Both the position numbers and the translations under genes were made by a program. DNA of 50,370 nt from Oscillospiraceae bacterium (GTDB taxonomy: Bacteria; Bacillota; Clostridia; Oscillospirales; Acutalibacteraceae), in the NCBI GenBank assembly GCA_022487055.1, contig JAKVJJ010000013.1:1-50370 (forward strand). The letters are read 5' to 3'. Under the pieces are notes generated by a model, which was not told where the DNA came from, ran no database searches, and saw only the letters and a program-made list of their open reading frames with translations. Of this stretch, positions 8,615-17,395 are shown piece by piece (positions within the stretch are counted from its first letter, which is position 1; each line of letters begins with the position of its first letter).

Positions 8615-9289
8615 GTGGAAGTGCTGCAAGTCATTTTAACTTCTGTTTTGTCTGTCATAGCGATTTTTATTGTCGGAAAGCTGATGGGACACAAGCAGGT
8701 TGCGCAGATGGATTTTTTCGATTACATCACAGGCATTACGATTGGCTCCATTGCTGCCGAGCTGGCGACAGAACTTGAAAAGCCGTGGAAACCGTTGGTC
8801 GCGATGGCGGTGTATGGCTTCTTTGCAATTACGCTGAGTATCTTGAGCAATAAACTGCCTCGCATCCGAAAATATGTTGACGGTGATCCGATTATCTTGA
8901 TGGATAACGGAAAAATTTATCGGGAAAATTTAAAAAAATCAAAACTTGACCTCACAGAGTTCCAACTCCTTTGTCGGCAGGCGGGGTATTTTGACTTGCG
9001 TGCGGTGCAGACGGCGGTTTATGAGTATAACGGCAAACTGACAATCCTGCCGGTTTCCTCAGAGCGGCCGGCAACGCCATCTGACATGAATCTCAATCCA
9101 CAGCAGGAATATCTTTATACAGAAATCATTATGGATGGTCGCATTCAGGGGGAAAACCTGAAACGAATGGGTTTAGACGAAACATGGCTGCAGCAGCAGT
9201 TGAAAGCACAGGGTTATCATTCCGCAAAAGATGTTTTTCTGGGCGTCTGTGACAAAAATCATTCGGTGCAGTTCTATCCTGCAAAATGA
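8615..9289 (+). CDS. DUF421 / YetF-family membrane protein
   Basis: 224 residues. Three hydrophobic segments fill roughly the first 85 residues and include the family signature 'DFFDYITGITIGSIAAELA'. A soluble C-terminal YetF-type domain of about 135 residues follows. Members are common in spore formers and some are sporulation-associated, but no biochemical function is established. The start is a GTG at 8615 with AGAGAGGGA just upstream; an overlapping ATG two bases earlier is in another frame. It is a single-gene unit closed by a strong terminator. Confidence 0.85.
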   Translation: MEVLQVILTSVLSVIAIFIVGKLMGHKQVAQMDFFDYITGITIGSIAAELATELEKPWKPLVAMAVYGFFAITLSILSNKLPRIRKYVDGDPIILMDNGKIYRENLKKSKLDLTEFQLLCRQAGYFDLRAVQTAVYEYNGKLTILPVSSERPATPSDMNLNPQQEYLYTEIIMDGRIQGENLKRMGLDETWLQQQLKAQGYHSAKDVFLGVCDKNHSVQFYPAK

Positions 9290-9305
9290 ATTATTTTGTT
9301 AATAG

Positions 9306-9360
9306 ACAGCCGCCGCTGCAAATCCTCCGAGGGGGACGTGCAGCGGCGGCTGTATTTTAT
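9306..9360. terminator. Terminator between convergent DUF421 and glycosyltransferase genes
   Basis: A perfect 15-bp GC-rich stem (9306-9320 with 9339-9353) is followed on the plus strand by ATTTTATTTT. Confidence 0.85.
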
Positions 9361-9361
9361 T

Positions 9362-10303
9362 TTACTTCAAGTGCTGCTCAATGCGAAATCGCGGACGATG
9401 CTTGACTTCACTGTAAATTTTTCCGATATATTCGCCGACAATCCCCAAACAGAGCATTTGAATACCGCCCAGCAACCAGATGGAGCAGACGATGGCAGTC
9501 CAGCCGGCGACCGCATTCCCGGTAAAATGGGAAATCAAGGCATAGAGCAGACCAACCACCGAGATGGCCGCAACCAAAAAGCCGAGATTGGAAATAATTT
9601 TTAATGGTTTAACACTGAAGGAAGTGATGCCGTCCATGGCAAAGCTTATCATCTTTTTCAGTGGATACTTGCTTTCTCCCGCAAAGCGTTCATGCCGGTC
9701 ATAATAGACATAATCGCTGCGGTAGCCAATCAGCGGTACCATCCCGCGCAGGAAAAGGTTGACTTCCTTGTACTCTGAGAGAGCTTCCAGCGCACGTTTG
9801 CTCATCAGGCGGTAATCCGCGTGGTTGTAAACCACTTCAGCGCCAAGTTTCTCCATAATTTTATAAAAGCTCTGTGCCGTGGTGCGCTTAAACCAAGTGT
9901 CGGTTTCCCGCTTGTTGCGCACACCGTAAACAACGTCGCAGCCTTCCTGAAACTTCTGAACGAACTGGGGCAGCACGGCAACGTCATCCTGAAGGTCTGC
10001 ATCCAGACTGATGGCACAGTCCGCTTCCTCTTTAGCGGTCATCAGTCCTGCCAGCAGGGCGTTTTGGTGGCCGCGATTATGTGCTAGCTTTAAGCCATTG
10101 ACCAGTGGATTTTCCGCATGGAATTTTTCAATCAATTCCCATGTCTTGTCCCGGCTGCCATCATCAACAAAGAGCATTCGGCTCTTTTCGTCTGCCAGTC
10201 CGGACTGAATCATCCCCTGTATCTGCGCGGTCAGTTCTTTGATGGTTTCCGGCAGGACAGCTTCTTCATTATAACATGGAATGACAAAATATACTGTGGA
10301 CAT
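9362..10303 (-). CDS. GT2 family glycosyltransferase (DPM1/GtrB-like, membrane bound)
   Basis: 313 residues. The GT-A domain opens 'FVIPCYNEEAVLPET'. 'FVDDGSRDKT' lies at about 45-54 and the metal-binding 'SLDADLQDD' at 99-107. Two membrane segments at roughly 232-255 and 262-285 anchor the C-terminus, as in undecaprenyl-phosphate glucosyltransferases (GtrB/YkoT/CsbB). It probably transfers a sugar from a nucleotide donor to a polyprenyl phosphate on the inner face of the membrane. No flippase or acceptor glycosyltransferase lies beside it, so the final glycan is unknown. Confidence 0.88.
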   Translation of the reverse strand: MSTVYFVIPCYNEEAVLPETIKELTAQIQGMIQSGLADEKSRMLFVDDGSRDKTWELIEKFHAENPLVNGLKLAHNRGHQNALLAGLMTAKEEADCAISLDADLQDDVAVLPQFVQKFQEGCDVVYGVRNKRETDTWFKRTTAQSFYKIMEKLGAEVVYNHADYRLMSKRALEALSEYKEVNLFLRGMVPLIGYRSDYVYYDRHERFAGESKYPLKKMISFAMDGITSFSVKPLKIISNLGFLVAAISVVGLLYALISHFTGNAVAGWTAIVCSIWLLGGIQMLCLGIVGEYIGKIYSEVKHRPRFRIEQHLK

Positions 10304-10381
10304 TTTATCCTCCTAATCTTTTACGGGTATGCTGTTCCCAAAACGATGCACAGAGAAAAAGATTTGCTGCGTATCGAAAAT

Positions 10382-10410
10382 ATTTTAGCATAATTGTTTT
10401 AAGTTTACAA
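10382..10410 (-). promoter_or_regulatory. Probable promoter of the glycosyltransferase gene
   Basis: On the minus strand, TTGTAA (10405-10410), 17 bp, TAAAAT (10382-10387), about 80 bp upstream of the start. Confidence 0.5.
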
Positions 10411-10587
10411 GATTTAGTGCAGAGCCTTCATACGCTCATGCTATCAGCATAGACTTCCTGCTTGTCAGTTATATGTCAAAGAAACGAAAAGCAGGTGAAA
10501 AAATCGGTTTGGGAATAAATTATCAGCACAATTTTGTTTTCATGCATAAGATGGAAAGGGGAATTCCCCATGAAAGGAGTTTTTTCG

Positions 10588-10779
10588 ATGGAAGATAAAT
10601 GGGAAAGCCTTCCTTGCAATTCAAAGGTTCTGCCAACATTCCCGGCGAAAGTGTCGCTGGCAATGGCATATATTCCTTACCAGAAATTTGAAAATCTATA
10701 TTCACCGGAAAAAGCGCTGGAGGCGGGTACGCTTTTCAGCGGGCTGGATAAACCATTCCTTGGGGGTGCCAAAAAATGA
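10588..10779 (+). CDS. cotJA: Spore coat protein CotJA
   Basis: 63 residues, close to the family length. It carries the CotJA hallmarks: a proline-rich start, 'LAMAYIPYQKFENLYSPEKALEAGTLF' read in two parts, and a closing 'LDKPF'. In Bacillus, CotJA is made in the mother cell and needed to place CotJC in the coat. ATG 10588 follows AAAGGAG at 7-base spacing; an in-frame ATG 54 bases earlier has no comparable site. The stop overlaps the cotJB start (ATGA), so the genes are coupled. I found no sporulation sigma-factor promoter I would defend. Confidence 0.9.
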   Translation: MEDKWESLPCNSKVLPTFPAKVSLAMAYIPYQKFENLYSPEKALEAGTLFSGLDKPFLGGAKK

Positions 10780-11075
10780 TGAGTGAACAGGAGCGCCTGA
10801 TGCGCAAAATCTGTGCCTGCCGCTTTGCTATGTGGGAGCTGAAAATTTTTTTGGATACACACCCAAATGAATGCGGTGCTATGAAGCGGCTTGCAGAATA
10901 CCGGAAATACACGCAGGAATTGGTTGCACAGTATGAGGAAACCTATGGGCCGATGAACCTCAGCTCAGACACAGCCAACCGTGTGGCGTGGGTGCAGGAA
11001 CCGTGGCCATGGGAAACTGAGCAGCAGGCTGAAGAAGATAAGGATAAGGAGGCACAGTGCCATGTGGAATTATGA
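10776..11075 (+). CDS. cotJB: Spore coat protein CotJB
   Basis: 99 residues, matching the CotJB family: an N-terminal helix 'CACRFAMWELKIFLDTHP' and a conserved C-terminal 'WVQEPWPWE'. It overlaps cotJA by four bases and cotJC by 14, so all three are translated as one unit. Coat localisation is inferred from the Bacillus operon. The acidic tail after WPWE is longer than usual. Confidence 0.9.
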   Translation: MMSEQERLMRKICACRFAMWELKIFLDTHPNECGAMKRLAEYRKYTQELVAQYEETYGPMNLSSDTANRVAWVQEPWPWETEQQAEEDKDKEAQCHVEL

Positions 11076-11262
11076 AAAGCGGCTGGAGTATCCAATCCAT
11101 ATAAAAAATCCGGATGCCAATATGGCAAAGATTATTTTGGCTCAGTACGGTGGGCCGCACGGCGAACTTGGAGCGTCCCTGCGCTACATTTCTCAGCGCT
11201 ATGTCATGCCGTATCCGGAATTAAAGGCTATCCTAACAGATATTGGTATATCCGTATCGTAA
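11062..11262 (+). CDS. cotJC: cotJC, 5' part (gene interrupted by a 21.4-kb element)
   Basis: The first 61 codons of a CotJC manganese-catalase-like coat protein, followed by five codons and a stop that belong to the inserted element. It starts 'MWNYEKRLEYP', contains 'AQYGGPHGELGASLRYISQRY' (read in two parts; E35 is the first metal ligand position), and runs to 'AILTDIG'. Family proteins continue GTEELAH at exactly this point. The rest is at 32684-33103. The split leaves this half with one of five ligands, so it cannot be an active dimanganese enzyme by itself. The gene has a good start overlapping cotJB, and there is no sign of decay. Confidence 0.93.
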   Translation: MWNYEKRLEYPIHIKNPDANMAKIILAQYGGPHGELGASLRYISQRYVMPYPELKAILTDIGISVS

Positions 11263-11266
11263 TTGC
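11225..11266. other. attL: left recombination site of the cotJC element
   Basis: The cotJC sequence (11225-11244) meets the element arm (11247-11266, TATATCCGTATCGTAATTGC) at a GG (11245-11246). The element arm is the inverted repeat of the arm at the right end (32664-32683), with 17 of 20 positions matching. Together they would rebuild an attP of 20-2-20 geometry centred on GG. The site is inferred from symmetry and from restoration of the gene. Confidence 0.85.
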
Positions 11267-11635
11267 ACATCTAGTTTATCTATTTACATAGGCATAAAAA
11301 TGGATATCCCAAGAGCGGATTTTTCATCGAATTGACGCGGGATATTATACGATGTTATAAAAAAAGTGAACTGCACCCCCAAAGTTAGTTTTAGTATATC
11401 ATACTTTCTAACTTTATGGGTGCAGTTCAAAAACAAGTATTTAGCCGATTCTTTATAACCGTACTTTTAGTTTCTCTTGCATACTTTGGATGATTCAGAA
11501 TTTTCCTGATTAGCTTTCGCGGCATAAAACGTTGCATACGAATGGCGTGATTCTGTTTTACTGCCGCTTATAAAGGGAGTCTCTATCACAAATGATGTGA
11601 CTTTTTAGCCGTTACAAAGCTATCGTGCTTATGTA
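11263..11635. other. Left-end flank of the element, no gene recognised
   Basis: 373 bp between attL and the sugar permease. It contains a 63-bp palindromic sequence at 11367-11429 (listed separately). On the minus strand just after the permease there is a 40-codon open stretch without a convincing start. No directionality-factor gene could be recognised. An accessory att arm could lie here. Confidence 0.4.
11367..11429. repeat. 63-bp palindrome with IS3-type terminal inverted repeats
   Basis: TGAACTGCACCC at 11367-11378 and its inverse ending at 11429 are part of arms of about 22 nt with few mismatches, separated by about 20 bases. TGAACTGCACCCC.AAAGTTAG is the kind of end found on many IS3-family (IS150-group) insertion sequences of Firmicutes, so this may be a remnant or mini-element formed by two ends without a transposase. 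It would also fold as a strong hairpin and could act as a bidirectional terminator near the sugar operon end. Confidence 0.55.
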
Positions 11636-12811
11636 TTACGCTTTTACGGTATGCTTTTTGGAAAGGATGTCAAACACAACCGCTGCCAGCAAAACAAGTC
11701 CTTTTATGGTTTGCGTAATATCGCTGCCAACACCCATAATCGAAAGGCCGTTGTTAATGACGCCCATGACCAATGCACCTACGACAGCACCTGCAATGGA
11801 ACCGCTGCCGCCCATGACGGCTGCACCGCCGATGTAGCAGGAAGCGATGGCATCCATTTCAAAGTTTTGCCCTGCAGAAGGTGTAGCTGCCTGCAAACGA
11901 GAAGTAAAGACAATGCCGGCCAATGCTGCCAACACACCCATGTTGACAAAGGTGAGGAACAACGCTTTCTTCGTATTGACGCCGGAAAGCACGGCAGCCT
12001 TTTCATTTCCGCCCATTGCATACAACTGGCGGCCGGGCACTGTCTTTTTCATAAAGAAAGAATATAAGATGATCAGTGCGAGCATAATCAGCAGTAAAAC
12101 CGGAACGCCATTGTAAAGCGCCAGCCAAACTGTCAGCAGCCCAATCGCCACGGCTGCAACAATGTTTTTACCCCAGAAAGCGGCCATTGACGGACATTGA
12201 TAACCATTTTTCTTCTTCTTTTGCAGCCCGATAACTGAAACCGCCACACAAATAACTATGGCAATCACACCCAGTGTCATGGTCGTCATATCCAGCTTCC
12301 CGGTTCCGGTTTTTACCAGGAATCCAGAGCTGATGGACAGGAATTCTTTCGGGAAAGGGGAAATTGTCATACCCTGCAGCACATAAAGCGTGATGCCGCG
12401 GAAGATAAGCATACCGGCCAAGGTTACAATAAATGCTGGAATCCGCATATAGGCAATCCAGAAGCCCTGCCACGCACCAACCAAAACACCGGCCCCCAGC
12501 GCAATCAGAATTGCCAGCCACACATTCATGCCCTTCTGCACAATCAAAACACCGAGAAGTGCACCGATGAACGCAACCACCGAGCCAACTGAAAGATCAA
12601 TGGAGCCGCTGCTGACGATACACAAAAGCATACCAATGGAAAGAATAATAACGTAGCTATTCTGCAAAATCAGGTTTGTAATGTTTTGCGGCTTTAAAAA
12701 AATACCTCCTGTCAAAGCCTGAAACAAGACCATCATGACAATTAGTGCAATTACCATACTGTACTGCCTGAGATTTACAGGCAGTTTCTTTTTTTCAGCG
12801 TTTATTCTCAT
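11636..12811 (-). CDS. Monosaccharide ABC transporter permease (MmsB/GguB-like)
   Basis: 391 residues with about ten membrane segments. It carries the branched-chain-permease-like sugar motif 'SGSIDLSVGSVVAFIGAL' and the C-terminal 'AIASCYIGGAAVMGGSGS' typical of ribose/xylose/multiple-sugar permeases. The long form of about 390-400 residues, with an insertion before the fifth helices, fits the GguB/MmsB subgroup. The ATG at 12809-12811 was chosen because AGGAG lies 10 bases upstream, inside the 3' end of the ATPase gene. It is the last gene of a three-gene operon (binding protein, ATPase, permease) that imports a monosaccharide across the membrane. Confidence 0.9.
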   Translation of the reverse strand: MRINAEKKKLPVNLRQYSMVIALIVMMVLFQALTGGIFLKPQNITNLILQNSYVIILSIGMLLCIVSSGSIDLSVGSVVAFIGALLGVLIVQKGMNVWLAILIALGAGVLVGAWQGFWIAYMRIPAFIVTLAGMLIFRGITLYVLQGMTISPFPKEFLSISSGFLVKTGTGKLDMTTMTLGVIAIVICVAVSVIGLQKKKKNGYQCPSMAAFWGKNIVAAVAIGLLTVWLALYNGVPVLLLIMLALIILYSFFMKKTVPGRQLYAMGGNEKAAVLSGVNTKKALFLTFVNMGVLAALAGIVFTSRLQAATPSAGQNFEMDAIASCYIGGAAVMGGSGSIAGAVVGALVMGVINNGLSIMGVGSDITQTIKGLVLLAAVVFDILSKKHTVKA

Positions 12812-12816
12812 ATTTT

Positions 12817-14355
12817 TCAGGCTCCTAACTTTTTGTTTGCCACAATGCACTGCATGACCGTTTCCGCCTTGGCTTCCTCTTTGGAAAGCTCACCGGTTAC
12901 AGTGCCGTTGTTTATGACATAGATTCGGTCGGAAATCCCCAACACTTCCGGCAGCTCTGAGGAAATCATAATGACGCACTTGCCCTTTGCCGCAAGCTGG
13001 TTTATAATCGTGTATATCTCATATTTTGCACCAACGTCGATGCCGCGAGTAGGTTCATCCAAAATCAGAACATCCGGCTCGGTCATAATCCATTTGCCCA
13101 GCACAACCTTTTGCTGGTTGCCGCCGGAAAGACTGCCTACCGGTTGATAGATGTTGTTGGATTTAATCTTCAGTGCGTCCCGGAACTGATTCGCATAAGA
13201 AATTTCTTTATCCTTATCTATGATTTGATTTTGGCTGACACGGTTTAAACTGGAAAGTGTAATATTTGTACAAATATCCTCCGACAAAATCAGGCCGGCG
13301 TCTTTTCGGTCTTCCGTAACGTAGGCAATTTTGTTGGCAATGGCCTTTTCGACCGTGCTGGTGTCAATTTCTTTTCCGTCTTTATACACTTTTCCGGTGA
13401 TGTTTTTGCCATATAAATGACCAAACACGCTCATAGCCAGTTCCGTTCGCCCAGCTCCCATCAGTCCAGCCAGCCCAACGACCTCGCCTTTATGTACTTT
13501 TATAGAAATGTCATTTAAAAACTTTTTTCCTTCAATTACGGGGCTATCGGCGGACCAGTTGCGAATTTCAAAAGCGACGTCGCCAATTTTTACATTACGC
13601 TGCGGAAAGCGCTCAGTCATTTCTCGGCCGACCATACCTTTAATAATGCGGTCCTCAGAGATTTCGTCTTTTCCCTTGATCATGGTTTCAATCGTCTCGC
13701 CGTCACGCAAAATTGTAATGGAATCTGATACTTCAGTAATCTCATTTAATTTATGAGAAATCAAAATAGAAGTCAGCCCGTTTTTCTGCAGGTCTTTCAT
13801 CAGTTCCAACAGCTTTTGCGAATCTTTCTCAGTCAGCGCCGCAGTCGGTTCATCAAAGATGAGCAGCTTGGCATTCTTTCCCAATGCCTTGGCGATTTCA
13901 ACTAGCTGCTGGCGGCCAACATTCAAATCTTTTACCAGAGTATGGGGATTTTCATCTAGTCCAACACGCTCCAGCAGCTTTTTTGCCTCGTTATAGGTCA
14001 AGTCCCAGTCGATTACTCCGCGCGAGGTCTTTTCATGACCCAAAAACAAGTTCTCACCGATGGAAAGGTACGGAATAAGCGCCAACTCCTGATGGATGAT
14101 GGCAATGCCAGCCTGCTCACTGTCTTTAATATTCTTGAATTGGCAGGCCTTTCCCTCAAACACGATATCACCCGAATAAGTGCCAAACGGATAAACACCG
14201 CTGAGTACGTTCATCAAAGTAGACTTTCCGGCGCCATTTTCGCCAACCAAAGCATGAATGGAACCCCTTTGCACTGCAAAATTAACATCTTTTAAAACGC
14301 GAACCCCTGGAAATTCTTTGATAATATTTCGCATTTCCAGAATATTTTCCGCCAT
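12817..14355 (-). CDS. Monosaccharide ABC transporter ATP-binding protein (two domains, MmsA/GguA-like)
   Basis: 512 residues with two fused nucleotide-binding domains. The first has Walker A 'GENGAGKST' and Walker B '[11 protein letters not shown]'. The second has the degenerate Walker A 'GLMGAGRTE', a good signature 'LSGGNQQK' and Walker B '[14 protein letters not shown]'. This asymmetry is standard for RbsA/XylG/MmsA proteins. The ATG at 14353-14355 has AGGGGG upstream. It energises the MmsB-like permease encoded immediately downstream. Confidence 0.93.
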   Translation of the reverse strand: MAENILEMRNIIKEFPGVRVLKDVNFAVQRGSIHALVGENGAGKSTLMNVLSGVYPFGTYSGDIVFEGKACQFKNIKDSEQAGIAIIHQELALIPYLSIGENLFLGHEKTSRGVIDWDLTYNEAKKLLERVGLDENPHTLVKDLNVGRQQLVEIAKALGKNAKLLIFDEPTAALTEKDSQKLLELMKDLQKNGLTSILISHKLNEITEVSDSITILRDGETIETMIKGKDEISEDRIIKGMVGREMTERFPQRNVKIGDVAFEIRNWSADSPVIEGKKFLNDISIKVHKGEVVGLAGLMGAGRTELAMSVFGHLYGKNITGKVYKDGKEIDTSTVEKAIANKIAYVTEDRKDAGLILSEDICTNITLSSLNRVSQNQIIDKDKEISYANQFRDALKIKSNNIYQPVGSLSGGNQQKVVLGKWIMTEPDVLILDEPTRGIDVGAKYEIYTIINQLAAKGKCVIMISSELPEVLGISDRIYVINNGTVTGELSKEEAKAETVMQCIVANKKLGA

Positions 14356-14436
14356 TGTGTAACCCCCTGACCAATAAAATAGCCAAACCATATCTTTTTG
14401 TGATCGCTGAAAAGATAGTAAGGCAAAATCAGCAAA

Positions 14437-15549
14437 TCAATTTAAGCCTAAATCGGTCTTTGTGTAATATTTGGAGTCAATCAGTTCCTTCTCGTAATTG
14501 TCTTTGGTAATAACAATCGGGTTACATAGATAGGAAGGAACCACCTTTACACCGTTATTGTAGGTTTTCGTGTCATTTACTTCGGCTTGTTTTCCCTCCA
14601 GCAGAGCAGTTACCATGTCGGCAACCTTGTTGGCCAGTGTGCGTGTATCTTTAAAGATGCTCATGGAAATCTCGCCTTTTGCAATAGAAGCGACATTTGA
14701 TTTTTCACAGTCCTGACCGGTAATCAGCGGCAGCGGCTTAGAGGCAGAACCGTAGCCGATGTTTTTCAAGGAAGCCAGCACACCGCGCGCAATCGCGTCA
14801 TTTGGGGCAAGCACTGCATCAAGTTTTGCGCCACTCGCATAGTTTGCAGAAAGCAGATTATCCATGCGGGACTCAGCTACCTCTGTTTTCCAGTGTTCCG
14901 TTGCGCACTTTGTAAAATCATTCATACCACTCTTGACAATCAACTTTTTGCTGTCAAAATAGGGCTTTAGAACATTCATGGCACCGTTGTAGAAGAATTT
15001 CGCATTATTGTCATCGGGAGCGCCGGTAAAGACCTCGATATTAAATGGACCTTTGCCCTCTTTCAGCCCCAGCTTGTCGACTATGTACTGGCCCTGCATC
15101 TGACCAACCTTGAAGTTGTCGAAAGTTGCATAATAATCAACCGCATCGGAATTCATCAGCAACCGGTCATAAGCAATGATTTTTACTTTATTGGCTTTTG
15201 CCTGCTTCAGCGCATCTGTCAGAGCCGAGCCATCAATCGACGCGACCACCAGTACGTTTACACCGCTGGTCACCATGTTTTCAATCTGAGAAACTTGGGT
15301 GTTGACATCATTGTTTGCATACTGCAGCTGCACTTGGTAGCCTTTGGACTCAAGCACTTTCTTCATGTTGTCGCCGTCCTGCACCCAGCGCTGCAGATTT
15401 TTTTCTGGCATACAGACGCCCACTTTTTTCCCACCGGAAGCCGCTGCAGCACTGCCTGCGGAAGCTCCCGTTTCCATAGTGACGGAAGAACATCCGGCGC
15501 CTGACACCATCAGACACAGGGCCAAACACGCTGCCAAAAACCTTTTCAT
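14437..15549 (-). CDS. Monosaccharide-binding lipoprotein (ChvE/MmsE-like)
   Basis: 370 residues. It has a lipoprotein signal peptide with lipobox 'VSGAGC' (Cys about residue 19), then a periplasmic-binding-protein type I fold resembling the ChvE / multiple-sugar group: 'VGVCMPEKNLQRWVQDGDNM', then 'IIAYDRLLMNSDAVDYYATFDN' (both read in parts) and a C-terminal 'ITGQDCEKSNVASI'. The tryptophan-rich opening is typical of proteins that bind aldopentoses and aldohexoses. It is anchored outside the cell and feeds the transporter encoded downstream. Start ATG 15549 follows AAGGAG. Confidence 0.92.
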   Translation of the reverse strand: MKRFLAACLALCLMVSGAGCSSVTMETGASAGSAAAASGGKKVGVCMPEKNLQRWVQDGDNMKKVLESKGYQVQLQYANNDVNTQVSQIENMVTSGVNVLVVASIDGSALTDALKQAKANKVKIIAYDRLLMNSDAVDYYATFDNFKVGQMQGQYIVDKLGLKEGKGPFNIEVFTGAPDDNNAKFFYNGAMNVLKPYFDSKKLIVKSGMNDFTKCATEHWKTEVAESRMDNLLSANYASGAKLDAVLAPNDAIARGVLASLKNIGYGSASKPLPLITGQDCEKSNVASIAKGEISMSIFKDTRTLANKVADMVTALLEGKQAEVNDTKTYNNGVKVVPSYLCNPIVITKDNYEKELIDSKYYTKTDLGLN

Positions 15550-15704
15550 AACAAACAACTCCTTAAAAATTCTAACCATCTCTCTTTTGAGATGCGGTTG
15601 ACAGAATAAAAGAAGGGGAAGCTACTCTTTCTCTTCTTCAGCAGAAACTATTAACAAAAACGGAGAAATTAATTCAAAACTTTTGTTAAGTACTTTTCAT
15701 AATC

Positions 15705-15733
15705 GTTATAGCACTAGTACCAGTAATTGTCAA
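15705..15733 (-). promoter_or_regulatory. Promoter of the monosaccharide transporter operon
   Basis: On the minus strand, TTGACA (15728-15733), 17 bp, TATAAC (15705-15710). The spacer contains ACTAGT, a small palindrome. The leader is about 150 nt. Confidence 0.75.
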
Positions 15734-15764
15734 TCATATTTTTACAATTTTCCACAATATTTTC

Positions 15765-15792
15765 TTGAAACACAGATATTTTTGTATATAAT
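15765..15792 (+). promoter_or_regulatory. Promoter of the ROK regulator gene
   Basis: TTGAAA (15765-15770), 16 bp, TATAAT (15787-15792), divergent from the transporter promoter 30 bp away. Confidence 0.55.
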
Positions 15793-15839
15793 TCTGCATT
15801 AGAAAAATAAGTCAAGAAACAATGCTTATATTTTAATGG

Positions 15840-15882
15840 TAGCGTCAATACATTTTATGAGTACTTTATAAAATGAATGCTA
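15840..15882. promoter_or_regulatory. Candidate ROK operator
   Basis: An inverted repeat of CATTTTAT (15851-15858) and ATAAAATG (15868-15875) with a 9-nt centre, extended at the edges by TAGC (15840-15843) and GCTA (15879-15882). It lies about 40 bp inside the ROK transcript, between the divergent genes. Its ownership is inferred from position only. Confidence 0.45.
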
Positions 15883-15986
15883 TCGATACACATTTCATTT
15901 GTACTTTTTAAAATTGTATTGCATTACATCCCAATTTGCCGTGACAAATGCTGCAGTGATTTTTCTTTGAAACAGGTGAATAAAAT

Positions 15987-17096
15987 ATGAACAGTTTAAA
16001 CCTTCGCGCGGAAAACCGCAGAAAAATTATCAATTTTCTATATGAAAGCAGTGGCGCCACAAAAAAGAAAATTGCCAAATCCCTGAACCTCAGCGTACCT
16101 ACTGTTACCCTGATTCTAAAAGACTTAACGGAACTGGGACTGGTTCAGCCAGCCGGAACCCTGCAGTCCTCCGGCGGCAGAAAACCTACTGCTGTACATT
16201 TGGCGTATGATTCCAAATATTCTGTGGGCATTGCTATCACCCTTTACCATATTCGCTTGGTGGTAATTAACCTTGGTGAAGAAATTGTGCACTATAAGTG
16301 TGTAAGTCACACGTTTGAAAACACTGCGCAGTACTATCAATATTTAGCAGATGAATTGGAAATTTTCCTTAATGATCATGCGCTGCCGCGAAATAAGTTG
16401 CTGGGGGTTGGGCTTGCTCTGCCGGGGATTGTCAACACAGATAAGCTTTTGCTGGAATACAGTCCAACACTTCAGGTGCACGACTTGCCCGTGCAGGCGA
16501 TTGCAAAGTTTATTCCCTATCCCGTGCTGGCAGATAATGAGGCAAACTTGGCCGGTCTGGCAGAAATTTGGCGGATCAATGATGTTGAGAGTGCCATTTA
16601 CCTTTCTATAAACAAAGGTGTGGGTGGTGCAATCATTCTGCAAAATAAAATTTATAGTGGAGCAACTGGACACTCGGGCGAGTTTGGCCATATGACCATT
16701 GTAAAAGACGGCCTGACGTGCTCCTGCGGCAAGCGCGGTTGTCTGGAGGCTTACTGTTCTACCAATATTTTAACGGACCCCAATTTTAACGATGTTGAAG
16801 AATTCTTTTCTGCACTGAAAATGGGCAACCAATACTGCATCAGGAAATGGCAGAGCTATTTAGATTATCTGGCTACCGGCATTAACAATATCCGTATGAT
16901 TTTTAATTGTGATATCATTTTGGGCGGTGAAATTTCCCAATATTTAGAGGCCGATTCTAACCTTTTGAGTCAAAGACTGCTGGGACTGAATCCTTTTAAT
17001 GAGCAGCCAAACTACCTGCACTACAGCAAATTTAAAGACAAGGCAAGTGCAACCGGTGCAGCCCTGCTGTTTGTTGATGACTATTTAGACACATAA
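15987..17096 (+). CDS. ROK-family transcriptional regulator (XylR/NagC-like)
   Basis: 369 residues. An N-terminal winged helix (about 10-60, with 'SGATKKKIAKSLNLSVPTVT') is followed by a ROK sugar-kinase-like domain with the zinc motif 'CSCGKRGCLEAYC' near residue 245. The phosphate loop is 'NKGVGGAI' with 'HSGEFGHMT'. It is transcribed away from the monosaccharide transporter operon and is very likely its local repressor, released by the sugar or its phosphate. The sugar is not predictable. The helix-turn-helix marks it as a regulator rather than a free-standing kinase. Confidence 0.9.
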   Translation: MNSLNLRAENRRKIINFLYESSGATKKKIAKSLNLSVPTVTLILKDLTELGLVQPAGTLQSSGGRKPTAVHLAYDSKYSVGIAITLYHIRLVVINLGEEIVHYKCVSHTFENTAQYYQYLADELEIFLNDHALPRNKLLGVGLALPGIVNTDKLLLEYSPTLQVHDLPVQAIAKFIPYPVLADNEANLAGLAEIWRINDVESAIYLSINKGVGGAIILQNKIYSGATGHSGEFGHMTIVKDGLTCSCGKRGCLEAYCSTNILTDPNFNDVEEFFSALKMGNQYCIRKWQSYLDYLATGINNIRMIFNCDIILGGEISQYLEADSNLLSQRLLGLNPFNEQPNYLHYSKFKDKASATGAALLFVDDYLDT

Positions 17097-17149
17097 TGCA
17101 GTGCGTGCGAAGGCAATGCAGTTTTCCCGCCCCCAAAAACAGCCCAAAC

Positions 17150-17200
17150 AAAAAGGTCGAGCAGGATTCCCTCAAAGGGTTTTCTGCTCGACCTTTTTGT
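17150..17200 (+). terminator. ROK gene terminator
   Basis: A 15-bp perfect stem (17150-17164 with 17184-17198) bordered by A and T runs. It should stop transcription in both directions. Confidence 0.9.
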
Positions 17201-17395
17201 TGTAGGACTCTATTGCAAAAATGAAAAAACTTATTCTTTAAAGAAATTTATCGAAGCGACAGAGAAGTTATCACTGCTTCCGAATACGCGAAAAAATTGC
17301 ATCAAAGTAGATGGCATTCCAGACAAGCGCCAAACTAGGGAACCAAGTTACACAGAACTGCCGCCCACCTTGCTTGATCAGCGTCAATTTCTCTG

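Noticed and set aside
10440-10587. A SigE- or SigG-type sporulation promoter upstream of cotJA
   Set aside because: GAATAAAT and CATGCATAA resemble such elements, but the spacing between them (about 20 bases or more) is too long for a confident call.
17199-17395. A possible small gene between the ROK terminator and the amidohydrolase
   Set aside because: Only short frames without a ribosome binding site. The one longer minus-strand frame (17271-17462) overlaps the amidohydrolase end in the wrong frame.
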